Source: Brachionus rotundiformis (Eukaryota; Rotifera; Eurotatoria; Ploima; Brachionidae). From it: 64,000 nt of DNA. Position numbers and translations under genes: made by a program. Below are positions 12,401 through 24,559 of the stretch, piece by piece (the stretch's first letter is position 1; each line of letters opens with the position of its first letter). Where the stretch lies: NCBI GenBank assembly GCA_016802295.1, contig JAESIW010000200.1:4395155-4459154 (forward strand), in the 5' to 3' direction. The notes under the pieces are model-generated. The model was given only the letters and a program-made list of their open reading frames with translations. It made no database searches and was not told the DNA's origin.

Positions 12401-13428
12401 GATACAGAGGTCGACGTCTTTTAGAAATTGTTCACACTGGTAAGTCATTTTTTATCTTAGTGTATTATTTGAAATAGGAATATTAATAATCCTCAATATT
12501 TTATGATCAAAATTTTTAAACCAAATTACTTCTTGTAGGGATATTTGAATGCAACAGTAACTGCAAATGCGATTATCGATGTTCTAATAGAGTCGTTCAA
12601 AACGGAATATCAGTTCGTTTGCAATTATTCAAGACAAACAATAAAGGTTGGGGACTTAGATGTTTAGACGATATTCCAAAAGGAACTTTTATTTGTAATT
12701 ATTCAGGGCATCTGATTACTGAAGAAATGTCTGATATCCGAGGTCAAGAGCTAGGAGATGAATATTTTGCCGAATTAGATTTTGTAGAATATTTAAAAAG
12801 ATCACATCAAGGAATTATTGAAGATAAAATATGTTTAAAAAAAAACGATATTGATCAAAAAACAATTCAGAAAAGATTAAATAATAGATATAAAGATTAT
12901 CAAAGACCAAAGCAGCAACAGAACCAAAAAAAGAAAGATCAAAATTTTGAAGAAACTTTATATATTCTTTTAGACAGTGATGAAGATGAACAAGATAGAG
13001 CAAACCTAAGTTGTATTCCAACAAGTAAAAAAGAAGATGAATATAATAGAAATAAAGCATTAAATCGACAACAAAAAGAAAAAAATATGGTTTCATCAAT
13101 TTATTCAAATCGTTTTTTTACAAATCAAAACAACAAATTTTTTTTTGAAAATTATATGCTTGATTCAAGTGTGTTTATAATGGATGCCAAAATTCTTGGT
13201 AATATTGGTCGCTATTTTAATCATTCTTGTTCACCAAATATTTTCGTTCAAAACGTTTTTGTAGACACGTATGATTTACGTTTCCCATGGATCGCATTTT
13301 TTGCTAATCATGCAATAAAAGCAGGTACAGAGCTTTGCTGGGATTATAATTATACAATTGGTTCCGTTCAAGATAGAATTTTACTTTGTCATTGTAATTC
13401 AAGTAACTGTCGAGGACGTCTCTTATAA
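9457..13428 (+). CDS. SETDB1: SETDB1/eggless histone H3K9 methyltransferase
   Basis: Two exons, 9457-12439 and 12539-13428, joined by a 99-base GT-AG intron, encode 1,290 residues, close to the human length. The protein trimethylates H3K9 in heterochromatin. Tudor-like segments lie near 359 (GMRCLALKDR), 533 and 632-666, and an MBD lies at about 794-875 (ACVAKWENRFPDVKG, FIRYVTPCGRTLRS). A cysteine-rich pre-SET (GCNCIDNCRDRAKCACW) is at about 946-967 and continues in exon 2. The bifurcated SET has the cofactor motifs KGWGLR, NHSCSPN (about 1217) and ELCWDYNY, then post-SET CHCNSSNCRGRLL. The insertion splitting the SET is polar and acidic, as in the family. An acidic run (DSDDDDDEDLMDD) sits inside the tudor region. 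All catalytic motifs are present, so the enzyme should be active. Confidence 0.97.
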
Positions 13429-14730
13429 AAATATATTACAAATTTTACTAATACTTATTCTGGTTTATAAAAATAAAATCATTGGATTAAATATAAGATC
13501 ATGAAGCATTAGATTAATAAATTTTATCAATATATATTACAACATTTTTTGTCAAAAACTTTAATCAAAATTTTTACATAAATAAAATAATTCTTTTATA
13601 AAATTTATAAATGAAAATAGGAAAACAATTTTTATTTTTGAATATATTTTAAGGTTAATTAATAAAATTGTTGAATTTAGCTCAATAAACTAAAAATTAA
13701 ACCAAAAATAAATTTGAATAACCTTTTTTCTATTCAAGATTATGCTCAGCGAATATTTTTTAATTTATGTAATGGAAGTCCATAAAATATATATTCAAAG
13801 GAAAAAAGGTGTAATAAATTATTTCAAATCTTATATAAAATTACAATATTGTATTATATTTTAAAAAGCCTTTAGTGATTTCATAAAATTACGCAAAAAG
13901 CATTTTAAAGGTCTAAATTTTCTAATAATTTATCATAATGTGAGAATCGAGAAAGGCTCTCAGATATTATATTTTATATCAAAGGCGAAAATTATAAATA
14001 TACAATAAATTTTTGAGAATTATTCCAATCAAAAAAGATCATTAGAGTTGTTTTTTTTCGAATAATAAAAGAAAAATGTCAAAAAGGTTAATGCATTTTT
14101 AATTTTGACAACCAAAATTTTAACTTTTAAGTCAAAAGAGGTTAAATATAATTCTTGTACTAGATCTTTAATTTTGTAATTTTTTGAGATTTCTTAGTTA
14201 TAACATCAAAATTTTTAAAAAACAATGAACTCTTTAAATAAGTGAATCGGCAAAGAATAAGAAAAGAAATTTCTAAAGTTATTTTCTTTTAGAAAGTTAT
14301 TTTTATTACCACCTAAATGATTTTATATTTACTTATCAGGAATATTCTATAAAAAAATTTTAACAAAAATTAATTAAATTTTATTAATTCTTTTTTTTTA
14401 AATTATTAACTCTTAATTTAGTACTGATTTAATCACATTTTAAAACATTTTTATTTTATATTATGATATTGATATAAAATAAAACACGAAAACTAATCAA
14501 TAAAAACCCATCATTTCATAAATAAATTCGTCTTCAAAACGTGTATTTAGTTCTGTATAAAAGATTGTCTTTTAAATATTATTTTAACTTGATGTTTTAC
14601 AGTTAACTGCTAATATAATTCCATTACCTATAATTATAGATTTTTAGATATTTAAATTCTCAATTTTAAAATTATTATAGCAAAATGACAATTACAAATT
14701 AAGTTTACGGATTCTTTGTTTTTTAAAAGA
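13429..14730. other. Intergenic, nothing recognised
   Basis: AT-rich spacer between SETDB1 and the bZIP gene, presumably holding the promoter of the upstream first exon. No frame, repeat or RNA gene stands out. Confidence 0.6.
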
Positions 14731-16941
14731 ATGGTACAAACGGATTATCAGCAAATAATAAATTTATTCGGAGAGCAGAAAGAAAGTAATTGCAATTATC
14801 TTGCATCATCAAATTTTTTAATAAATCCAATCCAAAATGAAACAAATAATCATAAGGACATGATTCTGTATCCAAATTTCGGACCAAATCAAATCGAATC
14901 TAAGGATTTAGTCTGTTCATATAGACAATTTTCAAATTATTCCAATAGTATTAATTTTCCACAGCAAAAAAATATTCTTCAAAATCAATCAAATGTCTCA
15001 AATTTTACAAATTTACCAAACACGTTATCTAAGAATTCTCAATTTTTTCATAATATCCCAAATGTAAATGAATCTTTTATCAATACAGCTACTTCATCAA
15101 AACAAAGTAAATTTTTATTTTTTAAACAATTATTTAAAGGAAGAGACATTATAAAAAGATAATTTTGAATTCTTCTAAATATTCCTTTTTTTATTCAAAA
15201 TTGAGATTCTGTGTTATTTTTTGCCTATTTTTTTTAGTGGAGCTTAATTTTTGCTAGAAAATTCTTTGTTTAGAATTTTATAATCACGTTTAAAAAAAAT
15301 GTGAATAAATTCATAAATTCATTTATTCTCCATTTTTTCATTTTGTTTCAAATTATTTCATAATCTAATCATAAATTTTTTGCGAAACATTTTAAATTTA
15401 TTAGGATGGTATATTGATTTTTTAATTTTGGATTGATTAGTACTATTCAAAAAGTATCATTTTGTATTAAATTCATTTAATTTGTTAATTTAATTTTATA
15501 AAATTTTACTTATTATAATAATAAATTATAGTGTTTTCTTGAAATTTAAATCAAGACGGCAAAGAAATTTTGTTTCATAATATAGATATAATTTAAGCCA
15601 TGAAAAAATTCCAATATTTTTCTTTCAAAATTTTTTCTACTTAGAAAAAAATAATAATGTTTATAAATCCGAATACTAACAGCCAACAAAAACATTCATC
15701 AGAAAAACAAATCGACGACAATCGATTTCCAACCGATGGTCTTAAGACTTTGCTAAAAAATTCTGAATTACTTGAAGTTTTGCTAAGACCGTTAAGTAAA
15801 ACTGATCAAACTGATCCACAAAATAATTTATCAGAAAATAATGATTTACAGTTAGATATAGATCTTAATTTTAATGAGGAACACAACACCAAATCTTTGT
15901 TTGATTGGGATAATCAAGATGATTTGGCAGGAAGTAATATAGTCTCTTCCAACATTTTAAAAGTTTTAAATGACTAATTTTATTTATAAAAAAAGCAAAA
16001 TCAAATATTGACGGTGATGGCACAAAATGTTACGGTAATGCTTTTTTGGGTCAAAATTTATGGGACAAAAACGATCTATTCCAATCTGAAAAATTTGGTG
16101 TCAAATTCGAGTGTCTAGAAATTGATGAATTTTTAAGCGAAAATGGTTTAGATGAAACAGATGTTGAATTTTTAGATCACATACAAAAATATGAAAAGGT
16201 TAACTCCTTACAAATTACAGATACACTTAACAACAACTTAAGTAGTCAAAGCAATAATTCTTTATCATCAAAGTCATCTCGAAATGATATTCAAAAAGAA
16301 GACCAAAATATTGCTATTTCAAATTTATCAGTTCTAAATGTTGATGTATCATCAAATTTAAACATTTCAAACTCTCAAAATCAAATAAACAAAGGTAATC
16401 AACAAGTAATCAAAAAGCAGACAATAGATATTAATAACAATGAAGGTATGAATTCAAATATTTTAAATAAGGAAAATTCTCTATAATTTAAAATTTGAAA
16501 AGATTCCTTTAAAAGTGGATTTGATTGGAATTTAGATCTAAATGAAAGTACTATTGATTCAATTTCTGATTATGAACATGATATAAAGACAAAAAATCTG
16601 AACAAAGATGATTTAAAACCGCAACCAGTAATGAGAAAGTCTAAAAAAGTTAGTTTTCAATTCTATTTTTTACTTTAATAGATCTTAAAGGAATTTAAAT
16701 ATTTAAGCAGTTTGTTCCAAATGAACTAAAAGACGAAAAATATTGGGCTCGAAGAAGAAAAAACAATCTTGCAGCAAAGAGATCAAGAGATGCAAGAAGA
16801 ATGAAAGAGAATCAAATTGCATTGCGTGCATCATATCTAGAAAGAGAAAATGATAATTTGCGAAAACAATTAGAGGAATTTAAAAGAGAAACTAAACAAC
16901 TTAAAGTAAAATTAGCACGATATGAATCAAATTTAAAATGA
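14731..16941 (+). CDS. Pdp1: PAR-domain bZIP transcription factor (HLF/TEF/Pdp1 type)
   Basis: The last exon (16708-16941) encodes the end of the PAR region and a full bZIP: QFVPNELKDEKYWARRRK, NNLAAKRSRDARR, then a leucine zipper to the stop. This matches HLF, TEF, DBP and fly Pdp1 nearly residue for residue. Preceding exons are 16503-16648 and 15996-16445. Two different first coding exons fit exon 15996 in the same phase: 15657-15933 (starts MFINPN) and 14731-15106 (starts MVQTDYQQ). The products would be 368 and 401 residues. The N-terminal parts are Asn/Ser-rich and look disordered. Introns are 57-62 bases except those after the upstream first exon. The factor binds DNA as a dimer and probably acts in circadian or metabolic control, by analogy only. 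Confidence 0.9.
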
Positions 16942-17740
16942 AATTCATTCGAATAAAATACAAAAAAATGTTTAAAAATTTTTAAACAATTTAAACTAAC
17001 AAAACATTATAAATTATTTAAGATTTTTTAAAAAAATATATGTTTTTAGTTTTAAAAGAATATTTTCATCTGGTTTTTATTTGGTTTAAAAAAAAAACTA
17101 TAAATTTAGATTTTAATTTTTTTTAATAGAAAATATATTATATATAATATTAAAAAATAAACATCCAAAAATGTTTCTATAATTTGTAATTTTATAAATA
17201 TTTTGAAATTTTTATTTTTTTAAATAAAATGTAAAAGAAATTCTTTTTTTTTGCAAAATTTTGTCAACACTAGAAAGGTCGAGGAGTTTTTAAGACCCCT
17301 TTTTAAAAAATATAAACTTGAATATTTCTAAAATAAATAAAGATATCAGAAACTACTCAAAGAAATCTAAAATCAACTCATAATACTTAAATTTTTTTAA
17401 TCATATTTTAGATAAATTTTTTATATTTTTTTTGACATTTTAAATTGGAATTTTTCTAATTGATCAGCCGGGCTTTCTGATGCTACTATTATGATTAAGA
17501 ATAATAAAAATAGTTAATATACTGAGGCTAACTTAGTTTAACTAAACCAACAAACAGAACGACCAACGTAGTCCCGCTATAAAAGTTTTTTAATTTCTTT
17601 AGTTCATTTCTACATTCATTATTCACTGATGCAAAAGACGCTGGATCATAATACCAATTGATTTGATTGAATTTGTTTTGAATTTAATAAAATTATATCA
17701 GATCACCACGCTGACGCCTTTCTTTTAGAGTTTTTAAATG
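16942..17740. other. Intergenic, nothing recognised
   Basis: AT-rich 3' flank of the bZIP gene with long A and T runs. No frame or repeat of note. Confidence 0.6.
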
Positions 17741-17754
17741 CTTTATTGGGCATT

Positions 17755-18420
17755 TCAAGCATGAAGAGCATACCAGCTACCAATTTGATCATCCCATTTG
17801 AATTTGTTGTTGTTTACCATTTCACCAAGTTCAAGCTTAGTAGTGGTCTCAGCTAATTCAATTCTTATATCATTCGCAATTACTATTGATATTCCTTGTA
17901 TCCCAAACTTTGAGTTGCCAATGTACATTACTTTACACTTTGACTCATTGAACTCAATTCTCAATCATCTTGTCAATATCCTCTTATATTAGCATTTGAT
18001 CGCTAGTATTTCTAATGTCATATCATCCGCAAAATTATCAGCTTACAGCGTATCACTCTCTAAGCACATTTGAATGAATCCCATCAGTACCTATTGATTT
18101 GTTTTTGTTTAGCTCATCAATCTTCTTTTTTTAAGATTATGGACTAAAGGCAATTTCCGGATTTAATGTACAGTTCACAAGTGCTCTCAAAGGGAACTTT
18201 GGCTCCATATCTATCATATCATCAGCTTTAAATGAACTAAAAAAATTTTCGTTCACACACATAAAGTGATATCATAGCCTTTTGCCATTTGATTTCCAAA
18301 CTTATCAGTCAATGATTTGATTTTACATTTTACGTTTTTCTTTCAATTAACATCAGAAGATAACAGCTTTGGATTTGATTTACACTTATCGACTATTTTT
18401 GTGTTTATATTTATTATTTA
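17755..18420 (-). mobile_element. Decayed CR1/L2-like reverse transcriptase fragment
   Basis: The minus strand shows two signatures of CR1/L2/jockey-grade non-LTR elements. At about 18090-18130 LNKNKSIGTDGIHSNVL matches the LK-x-x-KSPGPDGI entry to the RT domain. It is preceded at about 18190-18330 by the linker (SLTDKFGNQMAKGYD region). At 17755-17964 EFNESKCKVMYIGNSKFG, then LELGEMVNNNKFKWDDQI, matches the NxxKCxVM and DLGVxxxxxLKWxxQI blocks near the RT end. Most of the RT between them is missing and stops are present. It differs from the remnant at 2220-3830. Confidence 0.75.
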
Positions 18421-18429
18421 TTATTAAGT

Positions 18430-19766
18430 AAAAAAAGCTGTTCGAGCTAAGGCTCCTTCAGTAAAAAGAAAATTAAACCGAAAAAAAAATATTTGTGAAA
18501 AGATGGTTAGTTACATAGTTAAATTATAATGAGGAAAGTATGGTTTGAGTTTAAAGAAAGATATGATTAAGCAAATATGAGGAAAAGAAATAAAAATGTA
18601 TCAAGAAAAGTTTTGGAAAATAAGATTGTAGCTTTTAGAAAAATTAAGTTGAGTTCGGAAGAAATTCATCAATAGTAAGATGTTGGTTTTGACTCCTTCA
18701 TTTATAATTACTCCGAATATCAAGCTAGAATGGAGTCTCATTTTATCCGTGCATCCAATTGGTGGATTATTTTTAACATTGTAAATAATGTCAATCCAAT
18801 GACCAAATCAAGAACATTATCGCCTAAAGTTGGGTTAAGTATTTTCTGTGTTCTATTATTCTTAATTTAATGTTAAAATCACAATTGCAGCTCATTTTAT
18901 CAATATTTATTGATCTATGAATTTAAGACTATTTTCCGTAAAATATTTCTTGAAATTATTCTCATTATTAGCTCATTCGTTGAAAATGAAAAACCTTATC
19001 AGTGATGAATATTTTAAACAAGCCGAAACAAGTAATATATTAGCTGATAAATGGTTTAGTTAAAATTGTGATCGAATCACTAGACTTTTTTCTTTTTCAA
19101 AATATATTAAAATACTTTCTAATTCAATTTTTATTCAAAATTAAATAAATTTTTGTGAATTGTTTTTTGTGCTGAAAAAATATTAAATTGTGTTGACGAG
19201 AGTTTGAATTACAAACGGATCTTAATGTGTAAAGCTTTTTTATATGATAAATAAAATGGTCGTTAACTGGGAAATTTATTTTCTAAGCATGAAAAATAAA
19301 CAATAAAAATAATTTAAATGCTTTAAAAACTTTTGTAATTGCAAAAACTAAATTTCTTAAAGCTTTTTTGAATATTTTTCAAATATTAGCTTTTATCTTT
19401 TTAAACATTAGTTTGAATTTTAAAACAGATTCAATTGTTTATTTATTATATTTTATATTCTGAAACCATAGAAACTTAATTAGCTGAACAAATTGAAAAT
19501 TAAGTGCTTTTTACAATTTTTTAAGAAATTTGTTGACTTAACCAGAATGCTGATTCTTTTTAATGGAATTTTTTAATAAACATTTAAAATATTAAATAAT
19601 TTTTTCCTATTCAAACATATTAATTATTTTACCATATTTAAAAATTATTTTTAGCATAATGATTTGTATCATTAGTATTTATTTTACAGATAATTGATAA
19701 ATTTAAACTTTTAAAAAATCAAAAAATTAATTTTAAACCAATACAAAATAAGTTAATATTATCGAG
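18430..19766. other. Intergenic, no recognisable gene
   Basis: AT-rich sequence. The part at 18430-18850 is slightly less AT-rich and gives short broken plus-strand frames without a motif I can name. It may be further element debris. The rest is presumably the 5' flank of the next gene. Confidence 0.4.
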
Positions 19767-21811
19767 ATGCATAATGCGATTTCAAAAAACTTAAGTTCGA
19801 ATGAAAATCAGTATAATGTTATTAATCAGTCAGCTGATCAAATTAAGAGTTCACAGAAAGTAGAAATATCTAGTATTAAATCAAAAAAAAATGAAAACGA
19901 ATTACAAACGGATCTAAATTTTGCTAAGTCAACGTCACATTCAAGGTAAAACCAAATAAATTTTAAATTACAAGAATTTATCGTAATTTTTTGAGATCCG
20001 AAAGTCCGAATGAACTAAAGAAAAATAAAGTATACATGAAAGCCCAAGTAATAAAAAATATTACGCTTGGAGATCCGAAATTCAAAAGAATGACTGATAG
20101 TTTAACTAAAGTTTTCGGTCTTAGTGATCCACCTCCAGGATTTGGCTTTTGCTATCCAAGATACTATTATTTGGAACAAAAACGTCCACAACCGATGTCT
20201 CCATTGAAAGTTAATATTTTAATTAGAAATTAATAACACATCTATAAAAACTATATATTTTTCTACAAAAAATAGTGTAAAGATAAATTTTTGAATTGAA
20301 CTTGAATTAGCTAAGATCTATTTATTTAAAAAAATCTTATCTATAAATTCGTTTATTTATTGTTGCTGTTCATATTTTCAAATCAATTTAATTTAATTCA
20401 AGTTTATGATATAATTAGGCATCATTAACTTTTCTAATTTATTACTAGGATCATCCCAAAATGGTAAACATTAATTTTTCTTGATTTTCATTTTCTCTTT
20501 AAAATAATACTTAAGCAGTTTAAAGACTAAATCGTCAAAATTTCATTTAAATTAGTTAAAATGTTTTAACTAATTTAAATGAAATTTTTATCGAAATAAT
20601 TCATATTAATTTAATTGATGAAAGCTAAAATAAACTCAGAATCATAATTTATTATTTTTTTAAGTCAATTTTTTCATACATTTGATTTTTAAATAGAAAG
20701 ATAAAAAAAACTAACAATTTATTTGTTAATTATTGTGTCAAATTTTTCTTTTCATGTTAAAATTTATCGTTAGTTAAAAGACATCAAAAATGACCATGGA
20801 AATTTCCTTCCTCTTTAATTAGCTAACCTTTTCTCACTATGTTAAATGATTGGGTCCATTGAAAAAAAAATGTTGTTTTTTTAAATATTAAGATTATTGA
20901 TAATTTTTTTTTATAGGTTTGGAGAGGATTTAATGGAAATATTTACTTTGAACCGATGATATTAAATAATATAGGTAATTTTTGGTAGTTTATATTTTTG
21001 TTTTTTCAAAAATATCTAAAAATCACATATGAGTATTGACTTCGATTGATTCTTGTTTATCATTTTAAATAATTAATAAGTGAAGACTCTCTTTAAAAGT
21101 TCATTCATTAATTTTTTTATTCTTAAATGTTGGTCATTCTAAATTTAAAATGTTTTTTTAATAACTTAGATATTTTTGTAATAATTCAATAAAGATTACT
21201 TATAAATTAAAAATACAGAAACAAAAATTGCCAACTTAGATGGTAATTGTGGGAAATTTGAAAGAAAAAGTCCAATATGCAATACGTTTGAAATAAATTC
21301 AAATAATGAAAAAAATTTTATCCAAAAAACAAACAAATTTGTTAAAAAGAAGGCAACAACTTCTAAAGACATAGATAAAAAGAGCATATATCAATTAGAT
21401 AACTTTCAAAAAAGCTTGTCAGCTATTAATCCTAAGAAAAACAAAACTATTGAGTTAAGAAATTTGAATCAATTTAGTTCTAAAAGTTTTGAAATCAAAG
21501 AGAAAAAATTACCGTTTAAAGGACTTGCATTTAGAGAAACTAAGACGCAAAATTTTTTTCATAATTCCATAAACGATAAATCTATAAACTTAGGAAACGG
21601 CAATGAAGAGAATATCTTTCATCCAGAGAAAGAGTCTGTTAATAATTGTGGAGATATTCAATTTCGACCTTCATATAGAGAGATGTTAAAAGGTATCCGA
21701 AGAGGAAAAATTTCGAATGCCTCTTTTAATACAAAAATAACAAGCCAAAGTTTAATCAGACCAGATCAAAATGCTTCCTTAATGAAAAATCGTACAATAA
21801 TTGTAAAATAA
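19767..21811 (+). CDS. Uncharacterised basic protein, four exons
   Basis: Four exons (19767-19945, 19996-20209, 20917-20974, 21219-21811) join in consistent phase at GT-AG sites to encode 347 residues. I do not recognise the family. The most structured part spans exons 2 and 3: GDPKFKRMTDSLTKVFGLSD, then PPPGFGFCYPRYYYLEQKRP, then VWRGFNGNIYFEPMI. That part is rich in aromatics and prolines and looks like a conserved short domain. The rest is lysine- and asparagine-rich, probably disordered, and ends ASLMKNRTIIVK. No signal peptide or membrane segment is visible. The 58-base third exon and the phase fit across all three junctions are the main evidence that this is one real gene. Confidence 0.7.
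20537..20588. repeat. Perfect 25-bp inverted repeat with 2-base loop, intronic
   Basis: Bases 20537-20561 are the exact reverse complement of 20564-20588, with only tg between them. It sits in the 707-base second intron of the uncharacterised gene. The arms are unrelated in sequence to the hairpin at 3925-3988. Confidence 0.95.
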
Positions 21812-22566
21812 TTTATTCTAGAAAAAAATTTATTTAACTGTTTTTTTAATGAAGATGAATCCAATATCAATTGATAATATTTTTACGAAATCTTTATTGC
21901 CTGAAAAAAATAAAAGTGCAAATTTTTATGATTCTTCTATTATTTATTGAATATTTTTTTAAAATAAATTTATTAAAATTTAAATTAAAGTTTATTTATT
22001 TATATTAAGGATTTTAATGTACGAAAAAAATTAGTCAAATATGAAAATGTAATATTAAAATTCTACTAATTTTAATACAAAACTCTCGTGACCCTCTGAA
22101 CAGTAAATAACTCACCTCACAAAACTATTTATAGGGAAAATGAAATATTTCTAACTATAACTTATTTCCTCAAAAATACAAAAACTTATGTTGATAGAAA
22201 TTTTTAATGCACAGAGCTTAAAAAGCTTTAAAAATATATTGAATTAAAGCAATTTTCTTTTGAATTTATTCTTACAACCCTTAGTATTCTACTTTTGCAT
22301 ATTTCTATTACTAGTAATAAAGGCAATAATTAAATGATTAAAATGTTAATTGTTCTAAATTTTTAAACTATTTAATAATTTTTATCTCTTAATTAATGAA
22401 ATTTAAGATATATTTATTCCAAAAAATAAGACAAAATTGCAGTCTTTTTGGTTTTAATTTTCTTTAGATTTTTAATTTAAATAATACAGAATCATTATTA
22501 AGGAAATTATGAGTTTCATTAAGTTTCAAATTTTAAAATCTAAAAATCTCGATTCTTTACATTAGA
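21812..22566. other. Intergenic, nothing recognised
   Basis: AT-rich spacer between the uncharacterised gene and STIM. No frame, repeat or RNA gene was seen. Confidence 0.6.
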
Positions 22567-24292
22567 ATGTTAAATTTTAATATTTTTTATTTTAATTTTA
22601 TCAATCTAATATTTTTTGGTGCTTTAAATGTAAATGCTATTTTTAAATCTAAAGAAATTCTTGAAAACAATGAAATACATTACAATATACCAGATCCTGG
22701 TAAGATTTTTTTGGTTTTATAAATTTTAATTATAGATTCAATATTTTTCAATAGATTGTACCGGACCTTTTGGTTTGTGCACTCAAGATGATAAAAACAG
22801 ATTAGGATATTTAGCTATTAAAAGACTTCATGAAAAAATGGATGATGATCGAGATGGTCACATTGAAATAAAAGAAACTAAAGAGGTATTTTCTCATAAC
22901 ACTGACATTTTCTTAAATTTTTTTTAGTTTTTGTCAGAGGAACTTCAATATAAGAATGGTGAAAAAGATCGTGAAAAAAAATTTCACGGAACTGATTTAA
23001 TGATATCGGTTGATGAAATGTGGAAATCATGGCACTATTCTCAAGTTTATAATTGGACAGTTGATGAGGTAGTGACATGGGTTAAAGAACAGGTTAAGCT
23101 ACCAGAATATGCTGAATATTTTAGACGAAATCGGATTGATGGTCAATTTTTTCCAAGATTAGCAATAAATGATAATCACTACTATTCAAATGTTATGCAA
23201 ATAAAAGATTCAAGACACAAACGTTTTTTAATGATCAAAGCTACTGATTTGGTTCTATTTGGTCCAGCCCAAAAGCCTCATAATTTTGTCAAGGATTTTT
23301 TTTTGGTTGGATCGTTAACTTTATCAATTATTTTTTCTCTTTATTTATATGGAAAGCATCGTCAATCTCTGGAACGAATAAGAAAAATGATTTCTGAAGT
23401 TGAAAAATTAGGTACAATCGAAGAAAATGAAACATTAATAAACCAATTAAAAAATAATTTAAAAAGTGATGAAACATTTTCGAATTTAAACAAATCAAAA
23501 AATTTATCATCTGTTTCTTTATTTTCAATACGAAAACGTTCGATTTTCTCTTCTTCAAAAGCTAATTCAGTTAGCAAAACTTTTGAGTCTCCAGAGCTTA
23601 TAGATGATGATCCTAATTTGAAACAAAATCTAATAATTGAAAAAAACGAGCGTTTAGTTGAAGAGCTAAATCAAGCTAAAGTGAGTTTTTTTTATCATTG
23701 ATTAAAAACTGATTTAAATTTTAAAATTAAATTAAATACAAATAAAATTTTATCCTATGTTAAAATAAGATTGAAGCTGATTACTTGAAGAAAACTCGTG
23801 AAAATACCGACGGACAATTAAAAAGATTAGAACTAGCTGAACAAGAATTGGAAAAGGTACGAGCTGCCTTAAAGCAAACAGAGGCACGTCTAGAAATTAT
23901 AAAATATCAAACACCCCAAGCATTAACAAATCTTTTAAATCGTACCTACGAATCTGAACGCGAATTGTTAGAATATAAATTTATAACTCTTCAAAAAGAA
24001 AAAGAAGCTTGTTTTGAAGCTCTAAATAAGATATCTAAACGCCAGTCAGGTCTATTAGGAGCCTTAAAAATAGCTCACTCATCAACACTTGAAGAAATAA
24101 ATCATAAATTGGAAATCTTGAAGTATTTAATGATTTATTGTTTATGATTGAAATTTTATCAAAATATTTAGACATGAAATACAAAAGTGTAAATCTGATA
24201 AGCATGAATGGAGTAAACGATGGTCAACAATCGATGAATTATGCTGCAAGAACAATGAAATCAGTAATTTGGATAATAACCAAACATCTTAA
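22567..24292 (+). CDS. STIM: STIM, ER calcium sensor of store-operated entry
   Basis: Five exons (22567-22699, 22755-22885, 22928-23680, 23770-24122, 24172-24292) encode 496 residues. STIM senses ER luminal calcium and opens plasma-membrane Orai channels. In order there are a hydrophobic signal peptide, a canonical EF-hand loop DDDRDGHIEIKE (about 74-85), the hidden EF-hand, and a SAM domain (about 130-196, NWTVDEVVTWV to ATDLVLFGP). A membrane helix follows (about 212-233), then a cytosolic coiled coil and the SOAR/CAD domain (QTPQALTNLL, GLLGALKIAHSS, HEWSKRWSTIDELC). It stops directly after SOAR, so the inhibitory segment, the microtubule-tip motif and the lysine-rich tail of vertebrate STIM1 are absent. 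At the position of STIM1 Phe394 it has Leu, as I recall for STIM2. The next gene starts 268 bases downstream. Confidence 0.96.
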
Positions 24293-24559
24293 AAATAATA
24301 ATTGGCTAATTTATTTTTAAAAAATCAATATTCCAAAAAACCCATTTTATTCTATTTCTCATTTGAAAATTTTTTTGCTTGAAAATTTAAAAAGTTTCTT
24401 TTAATATATGACTAATTAATAATACTTAAAAATAAATTTGATATTTTTAAGTTTTCGTTTTACCTGGCCATCAACGATTTAAACCGTTGACAATAAAATT
24501 AATGACTAAAAAATAATATAATTGTTTAAAATTGTTAGATCAGCAATTGAATCTTTAAA

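Noticed and set aside
18430..18850. Possible transposase fragment
   Set aside because: Short broken frames only. I could not match a transposase motif.
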